DNA from: Marinibaculum pumilum
Lineage (GTDB): Bacteria > Pseudomonadota > Alphaproteobacteria > Ferrovibrionales > Ferrovibrionaceae
Assembly (NCBI RefSeq): GCF_042646425.1
Contig: NZ_JBHRTR010000027.1
Location: forward strand, 1 to 64,000
Direction of reading: 5' to 3'
Length of the DNA: 64,000 bases
Shown: piece after piece, positions 36,147-48,100 of the stretch
Layout: every line of letters begins with the position of its first letter
How positions within the stretch are numbered: position 1 is the stretch's first letter
Made by a program: the position numbers and the translations under genes
Notes under the pieces: model-generated
What the model was told of the DNA's origin: nothing
The model's input: only the letters and a program-made list of their open reading frames with translations
Database searches by the model: none

Positions 36147-39100
36147 TCAGATCAGGAAGTCGTCCTCGCCCATCGTGGCGAGCAGGGTGTTCTGCAGAAG
36201 CAGGTCGACATGGGCATCGCCGTCGAAGTCGAGGGCAACGTCACTGCCCTGCTGGAAGGCCGTCGCCAGGGCATCGGCCGGGCTGGCGAACAGGTTCAGA
36301 TCGGTCAGGTCGAGGACGTCGTCGCCCGCCTGGTCGAAATCGACGATCGTATCGGTAGCCACGGCCGAGAGATCGGCTAGGTCGAAAGCAAAGACGTCGT
36401 CACCGTCCCCGTCCTCGCCGCCGATCAGCGTATCGGAGCCGCCGCCGCCCTTCAGCGTGTCGCTGCCCGCACCGCCAAGCAGTTCGTCATCGCCGGCACC
36501 GCCCTCGAGGGAATCGTCGCCTTCGCCGCCAAGCAGCGTGTCGTCGGCGAAAGCGCCATACAGGATGTCCCGACCGGAACCGCCTTCCAGCAGGTCATTG
36601 CCAACATGGCCGGAGAGGCTGTCTTCGCCATCGCCGCCATTCAGGTAGCCCGACGCCGTCAGCGTGTCGTCGCCGGCACCGCCGAGTACCGTCATATCGA
36701 AGTAGGCGACATAGGGATCGGAAATGCTGACCGCATCATTGCCCCCGCCCGCGTCGACATAGTCGGCTCCGACATAGACATAAAAGAAATTGTCGCCGTC
36801 ATTGCCGATCAGAGTGTCGGCACCGAACGTTCCGGCAATGCCTTCGATACCGATCAGCGTATCACCGGCCGCACCGCCGCCGGTTTCACCGCTGGCCAGG
36901 TTGACGGCCACGGCACCATATGCCTGGAAGTAGTCGACCAGGTCGATACCATCGCCGCCATCATAGAGATCGCCGTCAGGCGCCGTTTCCCTGTCGGCAT
37001 AGATCCGATCGTTGCCAGCGCCGCCCAGCACGAGGTCGCTACCTACGCCATCGCGCAGTGAATCGTCGCCATCGCCCCCCACCAGGGTGTCATCGCCCTG
37101 ATAGCCATAGAGCCTGTCGCCGCCCGCACCGCCTTCCAGCCTGTTGCCCGCCGCGTCGCCCCCGAGGGTATCGTCGTAGTCGGTCCCGGTCAGGTATTCG
37201 ATACCAATCAGGGTGTCGCCGGAAGCGCTGCCGGACGTCCAGTCGAGGTCCAGATTGACCTCCGCCGCCGCCGACGCGCCGGCATAGCTCGCCGTGTCCG
37301 TGCCGTCGCCGCCGTCCAGCAGGTCGGCGCCGGCGCCGCCCGCCAGCACGTCGTCGCCAGCGAAGCCGAAAATCTGGTCGTCGCCGTCGCCGCCCTCGAT
37401 CCGGTTCTCCTGATAGCTGCCGCGCAGGGTGTCGTCATGCCCGGAACCGGTGAGGTTCTCGATGCTGTAGTAGGTGTCACCGGCAGCGTCACCGGTCGTG
37501 CCGCCGTTCTGCAGGCCGATATCGGCATAGACCGCCTCGCCCGCGCCGGCATAGCTGACCGTGTCGTCGCCGGCATCGCCCTTCAGTTCGTCCGCGCCGG
37601 CGCCGCCGACGAGGACGTCGTCGCCATCGCCGCCGCGCAGGCTGTCGTCGCCGGCACCGCCGGCGACAAGGTCCGCGCCTGCATCGCCTTCAAGGCTGTT
37701 GTCCAGGCTGTCGCCGGTCAGGGTGTCGTCAAAGTCCGACCCGATCAGGTTCTCGACCGCGGTCAGGGTGTCGCCGGCGGCCCAGCCGCCTGTGGTCCCG
37801 GCCCCCAGGTCGATCGACAGGCCGGCCTCCGCATTGCGGTAGTCGGCGGTGTCGTTGCCCGCGCCGCCGTCATAGAGGTCGTCGCCGGTGCCGTTGGCGG
37901 CGAACAGGTCGTCGCCATCCTCGCCGTACAGGCTGTCATCGCCATCGGCGGATGCCAGCAGGTCGTCGCCCTGCCCGCCCTCCAGCCGATTGTCGCTGCT
38001 GTTCGCGGCCTGCAGGGTGTCGTCGTGGCTGGAGCCGCGCAGGTTCTCGATGCTGTTGTAGATGTCGCCCAGGGCGAAGGCGCCGGCCAGGCCGCCATAT
38101 TGCACATGCGCCTGCACCCCTTCGGTCGCCGCCGCATAGGAGGCGGTGTCGGTGCCGCCATCGCCGCGCAGCACGTCGGCGCCCAGGCCGCCGCGCAGGG
38201 TGTCGTCGCCGTCGCCGCCATGCAGGGTATCGTCGCCGGCGCCGCCGATCAGCGCATCCGCGCCGTCGAAGCCCCAGAAGGTGTTGGCCGCGGCGTCGCC
38301 GATCAGGGTGTCGCCGGAGGCGGTGCCTTCCAGCTGCTCGATGCCGGAGAGGCTGTCGCCGGCGGCCGCGCCGCCGGTGGTGCCGAGATCGAGATCGACG
38401 AACGCCGCCGATCCCTCTTCCGCATAGCTGACCAGGTCGATGCCGCCGCCGCCGGCGATGATGTCGGCGCCGGCACCGCCGGTGAAGCGGTTGTCCAGGC
38501 TGTCGCCGGTCAGGGTGTCGTCGAAGGCGGAACCGATCAGGTTCTCCACCCCGGCCAGGCTGTCGCCGGCCGCGCCGCCGGTACCGGCGCTGCCGTCCAG
38601 GTTGACCCCGACCCCGGAGCCCGTCGCGGCATAACTGGCGGTGTCGGTGCCGTCGCCGCCGGTCAGCAGGTCCGCACCGCCGCCGCCGGTCAGCAGGTCG
38701 TCGCCGGCGCCGCCATTCAGGGTGTCGTCGCCGTCGCCACCGGCAAGCTCGTCATCGCCGGCCAGGCCCCAGAAGATGTTGTCGCCGTCATCGCCGGTCA
38801 GGCTGTCGTCATGGCCCGTGCCCTCGACCTGCTCGATCGAGGTCAGGGTATCGCCCGCCCCTGCGCCGGCGATCAGGCCGGCCGCCAGGTTCACCGACAG
38901 GGCAGAGGCAGCATTGATATAGCTGACCCGGTCGCTGCCGGTGCCGCCGTCATAGAGGTCGGCGCCGCCGCCATTGGCGGCCATGGTGTCGTCGCCGGCA
39001 CCGCCGAACAGGCTGTCGTCGCCGTCCCAGGATGACAGCAGGTCGTCACCGTCGCCGCCCTCCAGGCGGTTGTCGCCGCTGTCCGCCTGCAGGGTGTCGC

Positions 39101-42100
39101 CATGGTCGGAGCCGACCAGGTTCTCCACCCCGATCAGGATGTCGCCCAGGGCATCCGCGCCGGCCAGGCCGCCCCATTGCAGATGCACCCGCACCCCTTC
39201 GGCCGCCCCGGCATAGGAGGCGGTGTCGGTGCCGCCCTCGCCGCGCAGGGTGTCGGCATCGGCGCCGCCGGTCAGGGTGTCGTCGCCATCGCCGCCATAG
39301 AGCCGGTCGCCGCCGGCGCCGCCGGACAGCAGGTCGGCACCGGCCTGGCCGTACAGGTTGTTGTTCAGGCTGTCGCCGGTCAGGCTGTCGTCGTGGCCTG
39401 AGCCGGACAGATGCTCGATCGACTGCAGGGTATCGCCCGCCGCGGCGCCGCCGGTGGTGCCCGCGCCCAGGTCCACCGCCACGCCGCTGCCCGCGCCGGC
39501 ATAGAGCGCGGTGTCATAGCCGTCGCCGCCGGACAGCAGGTCGCTGCCCAGGCCGCCGGTCAGGCTGTCGTCGCCGCTGTCGCCGGACAGGGTGTCGTCG
39601 CCGGCGCCGCCGTCGATCACGTCGGAGCCGCCGATGCCGCCGATCCGGTTCGCCGCCCCGTCGCCGGTCAGGGTATCGGCCGACCCGGCCGCGCCCTCAA
39701 GATTCTCGATCCCGGCCAGGGTGTCGCCGGCGGCCGCGCCGCCGGTGGTCCCGCTGCCCAGGTCGATCACGACCCCCGCAGCAGCGTTGTAGTAGCTGAC
39801 CTCGTCGGTTCCGGCGCCGCCGTCATACCGGTCCGCGCCCGCACCGTTGGCGGCCAGGGTGTCGTCGCCGCTGCCGCCGGCCAGGCTGTCGTCGCCGTCC
39901 CAGGAGGACAGCAGGTCGTCGCCCGCGCCGCCCTCCAGGCTGTTGTCCAGGTCGTTCGCCTGCAGGGTGTCGCCATGGTCGGAGCCGACCAGGTTCTCGA
40001 CATCGAAGAACAGGTCGCCCAGCGCGTCCGCGCCGGCCAGCCCGCCCCATTGCAGATGCGCCCGCACCCCTTCCGCCGAACCGGCATAGGAGGCGGTGTC
40101 GACCCCGTCGCCGCCCCAGAAGCGGTCGGTGCCCGCGCCGCCGACCAGGGTGTCGTCGCCGCCCTCGCCATAGAGCCGGTCGATGCCGATGCCGCCGGAC
40201 AGAATGTCGTTGCCGTCGCCGCCGTCGATGCGGTTGTTCAGGCTGTCCCCGGTCAGGCTGTCGGCATGGGCCGAGCCGACCAGGTCCTCGATCCCGGTGA
40301 CGGTGTCGCCGGCTGCGCCGCCGCCGGTCGTGCCGCTGCCCAGGTCCACCGAAACGCCTTCGGCCGCGCCGGCCCAGGAGGCGGTGTCGGTGCCGCCGCC
40401 GCCGTCGATCAGGTCCGCGCCCGCACCGCCGTTCAGGGTGTCGTCGCCGCCGCCGCCCAGCAGGCTGTCGTCGCCGCCGGCGCCGGACAGGACGTCCGCG
40501 CCGCCGATACCGGCGATGCGGTTCGCCGCACCGTCGCCGGCCAGGGTGTCGGCAAAGCCGCTCGCCCCTTCCAGATGCTCGATCCCGGTCAGGGTGTCGC
40601 CGGTGGCGCCGCCGCCGGTCGTGCCGGCGCCCAGATCGACCGCGATCCCGCTGCCGGCATTGTAGTAGCTGACCTCGTCCACCCCGGCGCCGCCGTCATA
40701 GAGGTCGCTGCCCGCGCCGTTGGCGGCCATCGTGTCGTCGCCGGTGCCGCCGATCAGGCTGTCATTGCCGTCGGCGGAGCTGAGCAGGTCGTCGCCCGCG
40801 CCGCCCTCCAGGCGGTTGTCGGCGGCATCCGCCTGCAGGGTGTCGTTATGGTCGGAGCCGATCAGGTTCTCGACGCTGTTGAAGACGTCGCCCAGCGCTT
40901 CCGCACCGGCCAGGCCGCCATATTGCAGATGCGCCCGCACCCCTTCCGCCGCACCGGCATAGCTCGCCGTGTCGCTGCCGCCATCGCCGCGCAGGGTGTC
41001 GGCGCCCAGGCCGCCGACCAGGGTGTCGGCGAAGCTGCCGCCCTCCAGCCGGTCGGCGCCGTCGCCGCCGTCCAGCAGGTCGGCGCCGCCCAGGCCGCGC
41101 AGGGTGTTGGCGCCGCCGTCGCCGGTCAGGGTGTCGCCGTGGCTGTTGGCGCCCTCCAGGTTCTCGATGCCGGTCAGGGTGTCGCCGGTCGCCCAGCCGC
41201 CCGCCGTGCCCGCCCCCAGGTCCAGCACGACGCCCGAAGTCGCGTTGTAGTAGCTGACCAGGTCGATGCCCGCGCCGCCCTCCAGCAGGTCGGCGCCGCC
41301 ACCATTGGCGACCAGGGTGTCGTTGCCGGCACCGCCGGTCAGGGTGTCGTCGCCGTCCCAGGCGGTCAGGCAGTCATTGCCCAGCCCGCCGTCCAGCAGG
41401 TTGTCGCCGCTGTCGGCCTGCAGGGTGTCGCCCAGGTTGGAACCGATCAGCACCTCGATGCCGTTATAGACATCGCCCAGGGCCTCCGCCCCGGCCAGGC
41501 CGCCATATTGCAGATGCGCCCGAACCCCTTCCTCCGCGCCCGCGAAGGAGACCGTGTCCCGGCCCGCGCCGCCGATCAGGGTGTCGGCGCCCAGGCCGCC
41601 CGACAGCAGGTCGTCGCCATCGTTGCCGGTCAGCCGGTCGTCGCCGTCCAGCCCGGTCAGGACATTGTCCAGGCTGTCGCCGGTCAGGGTATCGCCGAAA
41701 TCCGAGCCGGTCAGGTTCTCCACCCCGGTCACGGTGTCGCCCGCCGCGCCGCCGTCGGTGCTGTCCGCCGCCAGGTCCACCGTCACGCCGGCAGCGGCGT
41801 TCAGGTAGCTCAGCTCGTCGATGCCGGCGCCGCCGTCATAGAGGTCCGCGCCGGCGCCGTTGGCCGCCAGGGTGTCGTCGCCGGCACCGCCGAACAGGCT
41901 GTCATCGCCGTCCCAGGACGACAGCAGGTCGTCGCCCGCGCCGCCGTCCAGGCTGTTGTCCAGGTCGTTGGCCTGCAGGGTGTCGTCGAAGTCGGAGCCT
42001 ATCAGGTTCTCCACCCCCGCATAGACATCGCCCAGGGCCTCCGCCCCGGCCAGGCCGCCATATTGCAGATGCGCCCGCACCGCCTCCGCCGCATCGGCGT

Positions 42101-45100
42101 AGCTGGCCGTGTCGCTGCCGCCGTCGCCGCGCAGGGTGTCGGCGCCCAGCCCGCCCACCAGGGTGTCGTCGCCATCGCCGCCCTCCAGGCGATCGGCGCC
42201 GGCGGCCCCTTCGATGCTGTCGGCCCCGGCACCGCCGGTGACGGTGTTGTCCAGGCTGTCGCCCGACAGGGTGTCGTCATGGCCCGAGCCGGACAGATGC
42301 TCGATCCCGTCCAGGGTGTCGCTGCCCGCGCCGCCACCGGTCACACCGGTGGCCAGGTCGACCGAAACGCCGGAGGTCGCGTCGCCATAGCTGACGGTGT
42401 CGCTGCCATCGCCGCCGGACAGCAGATCGTCACCGGCGCCGCCGTCGAGCACGTCATTGCCAAGGGCGCCCAGCAGGGTGTCGTCGCCATCGCCGCCGGA
42501 CAGGGTGTCCGCGCCACCCAGGCCGGACAGCGCGTTGTCCAGGCTGTCGCCGGTCAGGCTGTCGGCATGGGCATCGGCGCCGGTCAGGTTCTCGATGCCC
42601 GTCAGGGTGTCGCCGGCCGCCCCGCCGCCGGTCGTGCCGGCGCCCAGGTCGACCGCGACCCCGGCGGCCGCATTGATATAGCTGACCCCGTCCGTGCCGA
42701 GGCCGCCGTCATAGAGGTCGGCGCCGTCGCCATTGGCGACCAGGCTGTCATTGCCGGCCCCGCCCGTCAGCGTATCGTCGCCGTCGGCCGCCACCAGGCT
42801 GTCGTCGCCCTGCCCGCCATCCAGGCGGTTCGCCCCGACAGCGCCCTGCAGGGTGTCGTTATGGTCGGAGCCGGTCAGGTTCTCGATACCGTTGAAGACA
42901 TCGCCCAGCGCGTCCGCGCCGGCCAGGCCGCCATAGACGATATGCGCCCGCACGCCTTCGCCGGCGCCGGCGTAGGACGCCGTGTCGCTGCCGCCGTCGC
43001 CGCGCAGGGTGTCGGCCCCGGCGCCGCCCAGCAGGGTGTCGTCGCCGTCGCCGCCTTCCAGGCGGTCGGCACCGCCGGCCCCGGCCAGCGCATCCGCGCC
43101 GGCGCCGCCGGCGATCGTGTTGTCCAGGCTGTCGCCGGACAGGCTGTCGTCATGGTCCGAACCCGCCAGATGCTCCACCCCGGTCAGGGTATCGCCGGCC
43201 GCACCGCCGCCGGTCGTGCCGGTGCCCAGGTCCACGGCCACGCCGCTGCCGGCATCGGCATAGCTGACCGTGTCGCTGCCCGCGCCGCCGTCCAGGCTGT
43301 CGCTGCCGGCGCCCCCCGCCAGAACGTCGTTGCCGGCCCCGCCCAGCAGGGTGTCGTCGCCATCGCCACCGGACAGGGTATCCGCGGCGCCGAGGCCCGA
43401 CAGGACATTGTCCAGGCTGTCGCCGGTCAGACTGTCGGCATGGCTGTCCGCGCCGGTCAGGTTCTCGATACCCGTCAGGGTGTCGCCCGCCGCCCCGCCG
43501 CCGGTCGTGCCGGCGCCCAGGTCGACCGCGACCCCGGCGGCGGCGTTGATATAGCTGACCCCGTCGGTGCCGGCGCCGCCGTCATAGAGGTCGGCGCCGT
43601 CGCCATTGGCGACCAGGCTGTCATTGCCGGCCCCGCCCGTCAGCGTATCGTCGCCGTCGGCCGCCACCAGGCTGTCGTCACCGAGCCCGCCATCCAGGCG
43701 GTTCGCCCCGGCAGCGCCCTGCAGGGTGTCGTTCTGGTCGGAGCCGAGCAGGTTCTCGATGCCGTTGAAGACATCGCCCAGCGCGTCCGCACCGGCCAGG
43801 CCGCCATAAACCACGTGCGCCCGCACGCCTTCGCCCGCGCCGGCATAGCTCGCCGTGTCGCTGCCGCCATCGCCGCGCAGGGTGTCCGCACCGGCGCCGC
43901 CGGTCAGGGTGTCGTCGCCATCGCCGCCTTCCAGGCGGTCGGCGCCGCCGGCCCCGGCCAGCGCATCCGCGCCGGCACCGCCGGTGATCGTGTTGTCCAG
44001 GCTGTCGCCGGACAGGCTGTCGTCATGGGCGGAGCCGGACAGATGCTCGACCCCGGCCAGGGTGTCGCCGGCCGCACCGCCGCTGGTCGTGCCGCTGCCC
44101 AGGTCCAGGGCCACGCCGCTGCCGGCATCGGCATAGCTGACCGTGTCGCTGCCCGCGCCGCCGTCCAGCAGGTCGGCGCCGGCGCCGGCGCCGGCCAGCA
44201 GGTCGTTGCCGGCACCGCCCAGCAGGCTGTCATCGCCCGCGCCGCCGGTCAGGGTGTCGTTGCTGCCGCCGCCGGACAGGCGGGCGGCTTCGCTGCCGGC
44301 CGTCAGGCTGTCGGCATAGGCGGAGCCGTTGACCTGCTCGATCCCGGCGAAGCTGTCGCCGGCGGCATAGCCGCCGCCGGTGCCGGCAGCGAGATCGACG
44401 GTTACCGGCCCGGTGGCATCGGTGAAGTCGACCAGGTCGGTGCCCGCACCGCCGTCGAAACTGTCGGCGCCGTCGCCCAGGCCGGACAGGGTGTCGTCGC
44501 CGGCCCCGCCATCCAGGCTGTCGTCGCCATTGCTGCCGGCCAGGCTGTCATCGCCGTCACCGCCCGACAGGGTGTCCGCACCCTCCGCCCCCAGCAGGGT
44601 GTCTGCCCCGGCATCGCCGGCGATCTGGTCGTCGCCATCGCCGCCCAGCAGACTGTCGTCGCCGTCGCCGCCGTCCAAGGTGTCGTCGCCGGCGCCGCCG
44701 GTCAGACTGTCCGCACCCGCCGCGCCCGACAGGCTGTCCGCGCCAGCGCCGCCGGTGACACCATTGTCCAGGCTGTCGCCGACGATCGTGTCGTCATGGT
44801 CGGAGCCCGCGACGTTCTCGATCCCGGCGACCGTATCGCCGGCGGCGAATCCGCTGCCCGTGCCGGCGGCAAGGTCGATCCCGACCCCGGCATCGGCATT
44901 GCCGAAGTCGATCAGGTCGGTACCCGCACCGCCGTCATAGAGGTCCGCCCCGGCGCCGTTCGCCACCAGCGTATCGTCGCCGGCGCCTCCCGACAGGCTG
45001 TCGTCGCCGGCGGCCGAGACCAGGGAATCGTTCCCCAGCCCGCCATCCAGGTCGTTGCCGGTGGCATCGCCCGCCTGCAGGGTGTCGTTGTGGTCGGAGC

Positions 45101-48100
45101 CGAGCAGATTCTCGATGCTGTTATAGACATCGCCCAGCGCCTCCGCCCCCGCCAGCCCGCCGGCGGTGACATGCGCACGGACGGCCTCCGCCGCACCGGC
45201 ATAGGAGGCGGTGTCGCTGCCCGCGTCGCCGCGCAGGGTATCGGCCCCCAGGCCGCCGTTCAGGATGTCGTCGCCGAGGCCGCCCAGCATCGAGTCGTTG
45301 CCGGCGCCACCCACCAGCGTCGCCTCCCCAGGGGTGGCCAGCGGGTCCCGGCCGGCGTCCAGCGTGTCGTCGCCGGCGCCGCCTGTCAGCAGATCGTCGC
45401 CGGCTCCGCCGCCGAGCAGATGGTTGGCGCCGTCGTCACCGGTCAGGGTATCGTCGAATTTGGTGCCGACCAGGCTCTCGATGCCGACCAGGGTGTCGCC
45501 CGACGCGCCGCCGCCGGTCGTGCCCGCCTGCAGGTCCACAGCCACGCCGGAATGCGCGTAGGTATAGGAGACTGCATCGCTGCCCGACCCGCCGTCGAAA
45601 TATTCACTTCCGCCGCCGCCATCACCGACAAGGAAGTCGTCCCCGGCACCGCCGAACAGGCTGTTGCTGCCGCCCTCGGCCGTATCGCTGTTGAACACCC
45701 CGCTGACGAGGTAGTCGTTGCCGTCGCCCCCGTCCAGGATGTCGTTGCCGGCCCCGCCGAGGATCTGGTCGTCGCCTTCACCACCGGACAGGCTGTCGTC
45801 GCCGGCACCGCCGATCCAGTGCTGCGAGCCAACGGTGCCAACAAGCGTGTCGTCGAAGCCGGTCCCGACGATCCGGTCGATATCGATATAGCTGTCGCCG
45901 GCCGCAAAACCGCCTGTTGTCCCGGCAGCGAAATCGACGGATATGGCTGCGGTTGCGCCGGTATAGTCGACGACGTCGAAGAAGCCGCCATCCGCGAGCG
46001 CGGTGTCGCCGCCATCGTAGATGTCCGCGCCGCCACCGGAGGCGTCGAACCTGTCGTTGCCGGTACCGCCGTACAGGCTGTCGTCGCCATCGCCTCCGGC
46101 CAGGCGGTCGTCGCCGGCACCGCCATCCAGTCGGTTGCCAAGGCTGTCGCCGGTCAGGCTGTCGTCATGGTCGGAGCCGACCAGGTTCTCGATCCCGCTC
46201 AGCGTGTCGCCGGCGGCCGCGCCGCCTACGGTGCCGGTCTCGAGGTCGACCGTCACCGCGCTCGCCGCGCCGGCATAGCTGGCGGTGTCGATGCCAGCCC
46301 CGCCGTCCAGCAGGTCGGCGCCCGCGCCGCCGTTCAGCACGTCGTCGCCGGCACCGCCGGCCAGGCTGTTGTCGCCGCTGTCGCCGGTCAGGCTGTCGGC
46401 CTCGGCCGAGCCCTCCAGGTTCTCGATGCCGACCAGGGTATCGCCGGCCGCGCCGAGGCCGGTCGCGCCGGTGGCCAGGTCGACCTGCACGCCATGGGTG
46501 TTGGCGGCATAGCTGGCCCAGTCGCTGCCGGCGCCGCCGACCAGGCTGTCGCCGCCGCCGCCGCCGTCCAGGGTGTCGTCGCCGTCGCCGCCCTCCAGGG
46601 TATCGAGGAAGGAATTGCCGAACAGCCGGTTCGCCCCGGCATCGCCGACCAGGCTGTCGGCGAAATGCGAGCCCTCCAGGTCCTCGATCCCGGTCAGGGT
46701 GTCGCCGGCGGCCGCGCCGCCGGTGGTGCCGGCGCCCAGGTCGACAGTCACCGCCGATGCGGCGTTGATGTAGCTCAGGAAGTCGCTGCCGGCGCCGCCG
46801 TCATACAGGTCGTTGCCCGCGCCGTTGGCGGTGATCGTGTCGTCACCGGCGCCGCCGGACAGGCTGTCATTGCCGTCGTCGGAAACCAGGGAATCGTCGC
46901 CCAGCCCGCCGTCCAGGCTGTTGTCGCCACTGCCGGCCTGCAGGGTGTCGTCATGGTCGGAGCCGAGCAGGTTCTCGATGCTGTTGAAGACGTCGCCCAG
47001 CGCCTCGGCCCCGGCCAAGCCGCCGAAGGTGACATGCGCGCGCACGGCTTCCGAAGCGCCGGCATAGGAGGCCGTGTCGGTCCCGGTATCGCCGCGCAGG
47101 GTGTCGGCGCCCAGCCCCCCGGTCAGAGTGTCGTCGCCGGCGCCGCCCTCGAGCCGGTTCGCCGCACTGTCGCCGACAAGGTTGTCGTCATGGCTCGAGC
47201 CCGTCAGGTATTCGACCCCGGTCAGGGTATCGCCCTGCGCGGTCCCGCCGCTTCCGCTTCCGGTAGCAAGGTCGATGTCGACGGCTTCCGCCGATCCGGA
47301 ATAGTCGGCACGGTCGACACCATCGCCGCCGTCCAACAGGTCCCGTCCCGTGCCGCCGATCAGCACGTCGTTGCCGCTCTCGCCAGCCAGTGCATCCGCG
47401 CCGCCATTGCCGGACAAGGTGTCGTGACCGCCGCCGCCGACCAGATGCTCGCCGTCATCGCCGCCTTCGAGCGTCTCGCTCAGATCGCTGGAGAGATAGA
47501 AATTGTTCAGCGGCTGGTCGGGGGAACCGACCACGAAATCCACGGTGCCGAGAGCCGCCAGGCCGATCCCCTGCAGCACCAGGTCGGTGGCACCGTCGCC
47601 ATCGAAATCGAAGCGGACATCGGCACCGTCCTGGACCCCGGTGGCCAGCACCGCCGCGGCGTCGTCGAACAGCCCCAGCGCCTTGACGTCGATCACGTCG
47701 TCGCCGTCCTGATCGAAGTCGGTGACAGTGGTCAGTCCGACCGCACTGCTTGGACCGACATACCGTCCGTGTACGCCCTCGGCAAACCAGCCGTAGACGA
47801 ATGTGTCGTTGCCCCCGCCTCCGGTCAGCAGGTCGTCGCCGCTGTGACCGGCCAGCGTGTCGTCGCCGTCGGCGCCGGCGAGGGTGTCATCGCCGCCCAG
47901 GCCGATCAGCCGGTTGGCCGCCGCATCCCCGGAGATCTCGTCGGCGTGGTTGTTGCTTCCCCAGACCTCCTCGATCGCGACCAAGGTATCGCCAGAGGCG
48001 AAGCCCGCCCCGGTCCCGGCGGCAAGGTCGAGCGTGACCCCGGCACTGGCATAGTCATAGGTCAGGGTATCAAAGCCGCTGCCACCGTCGAACAGGTCGG

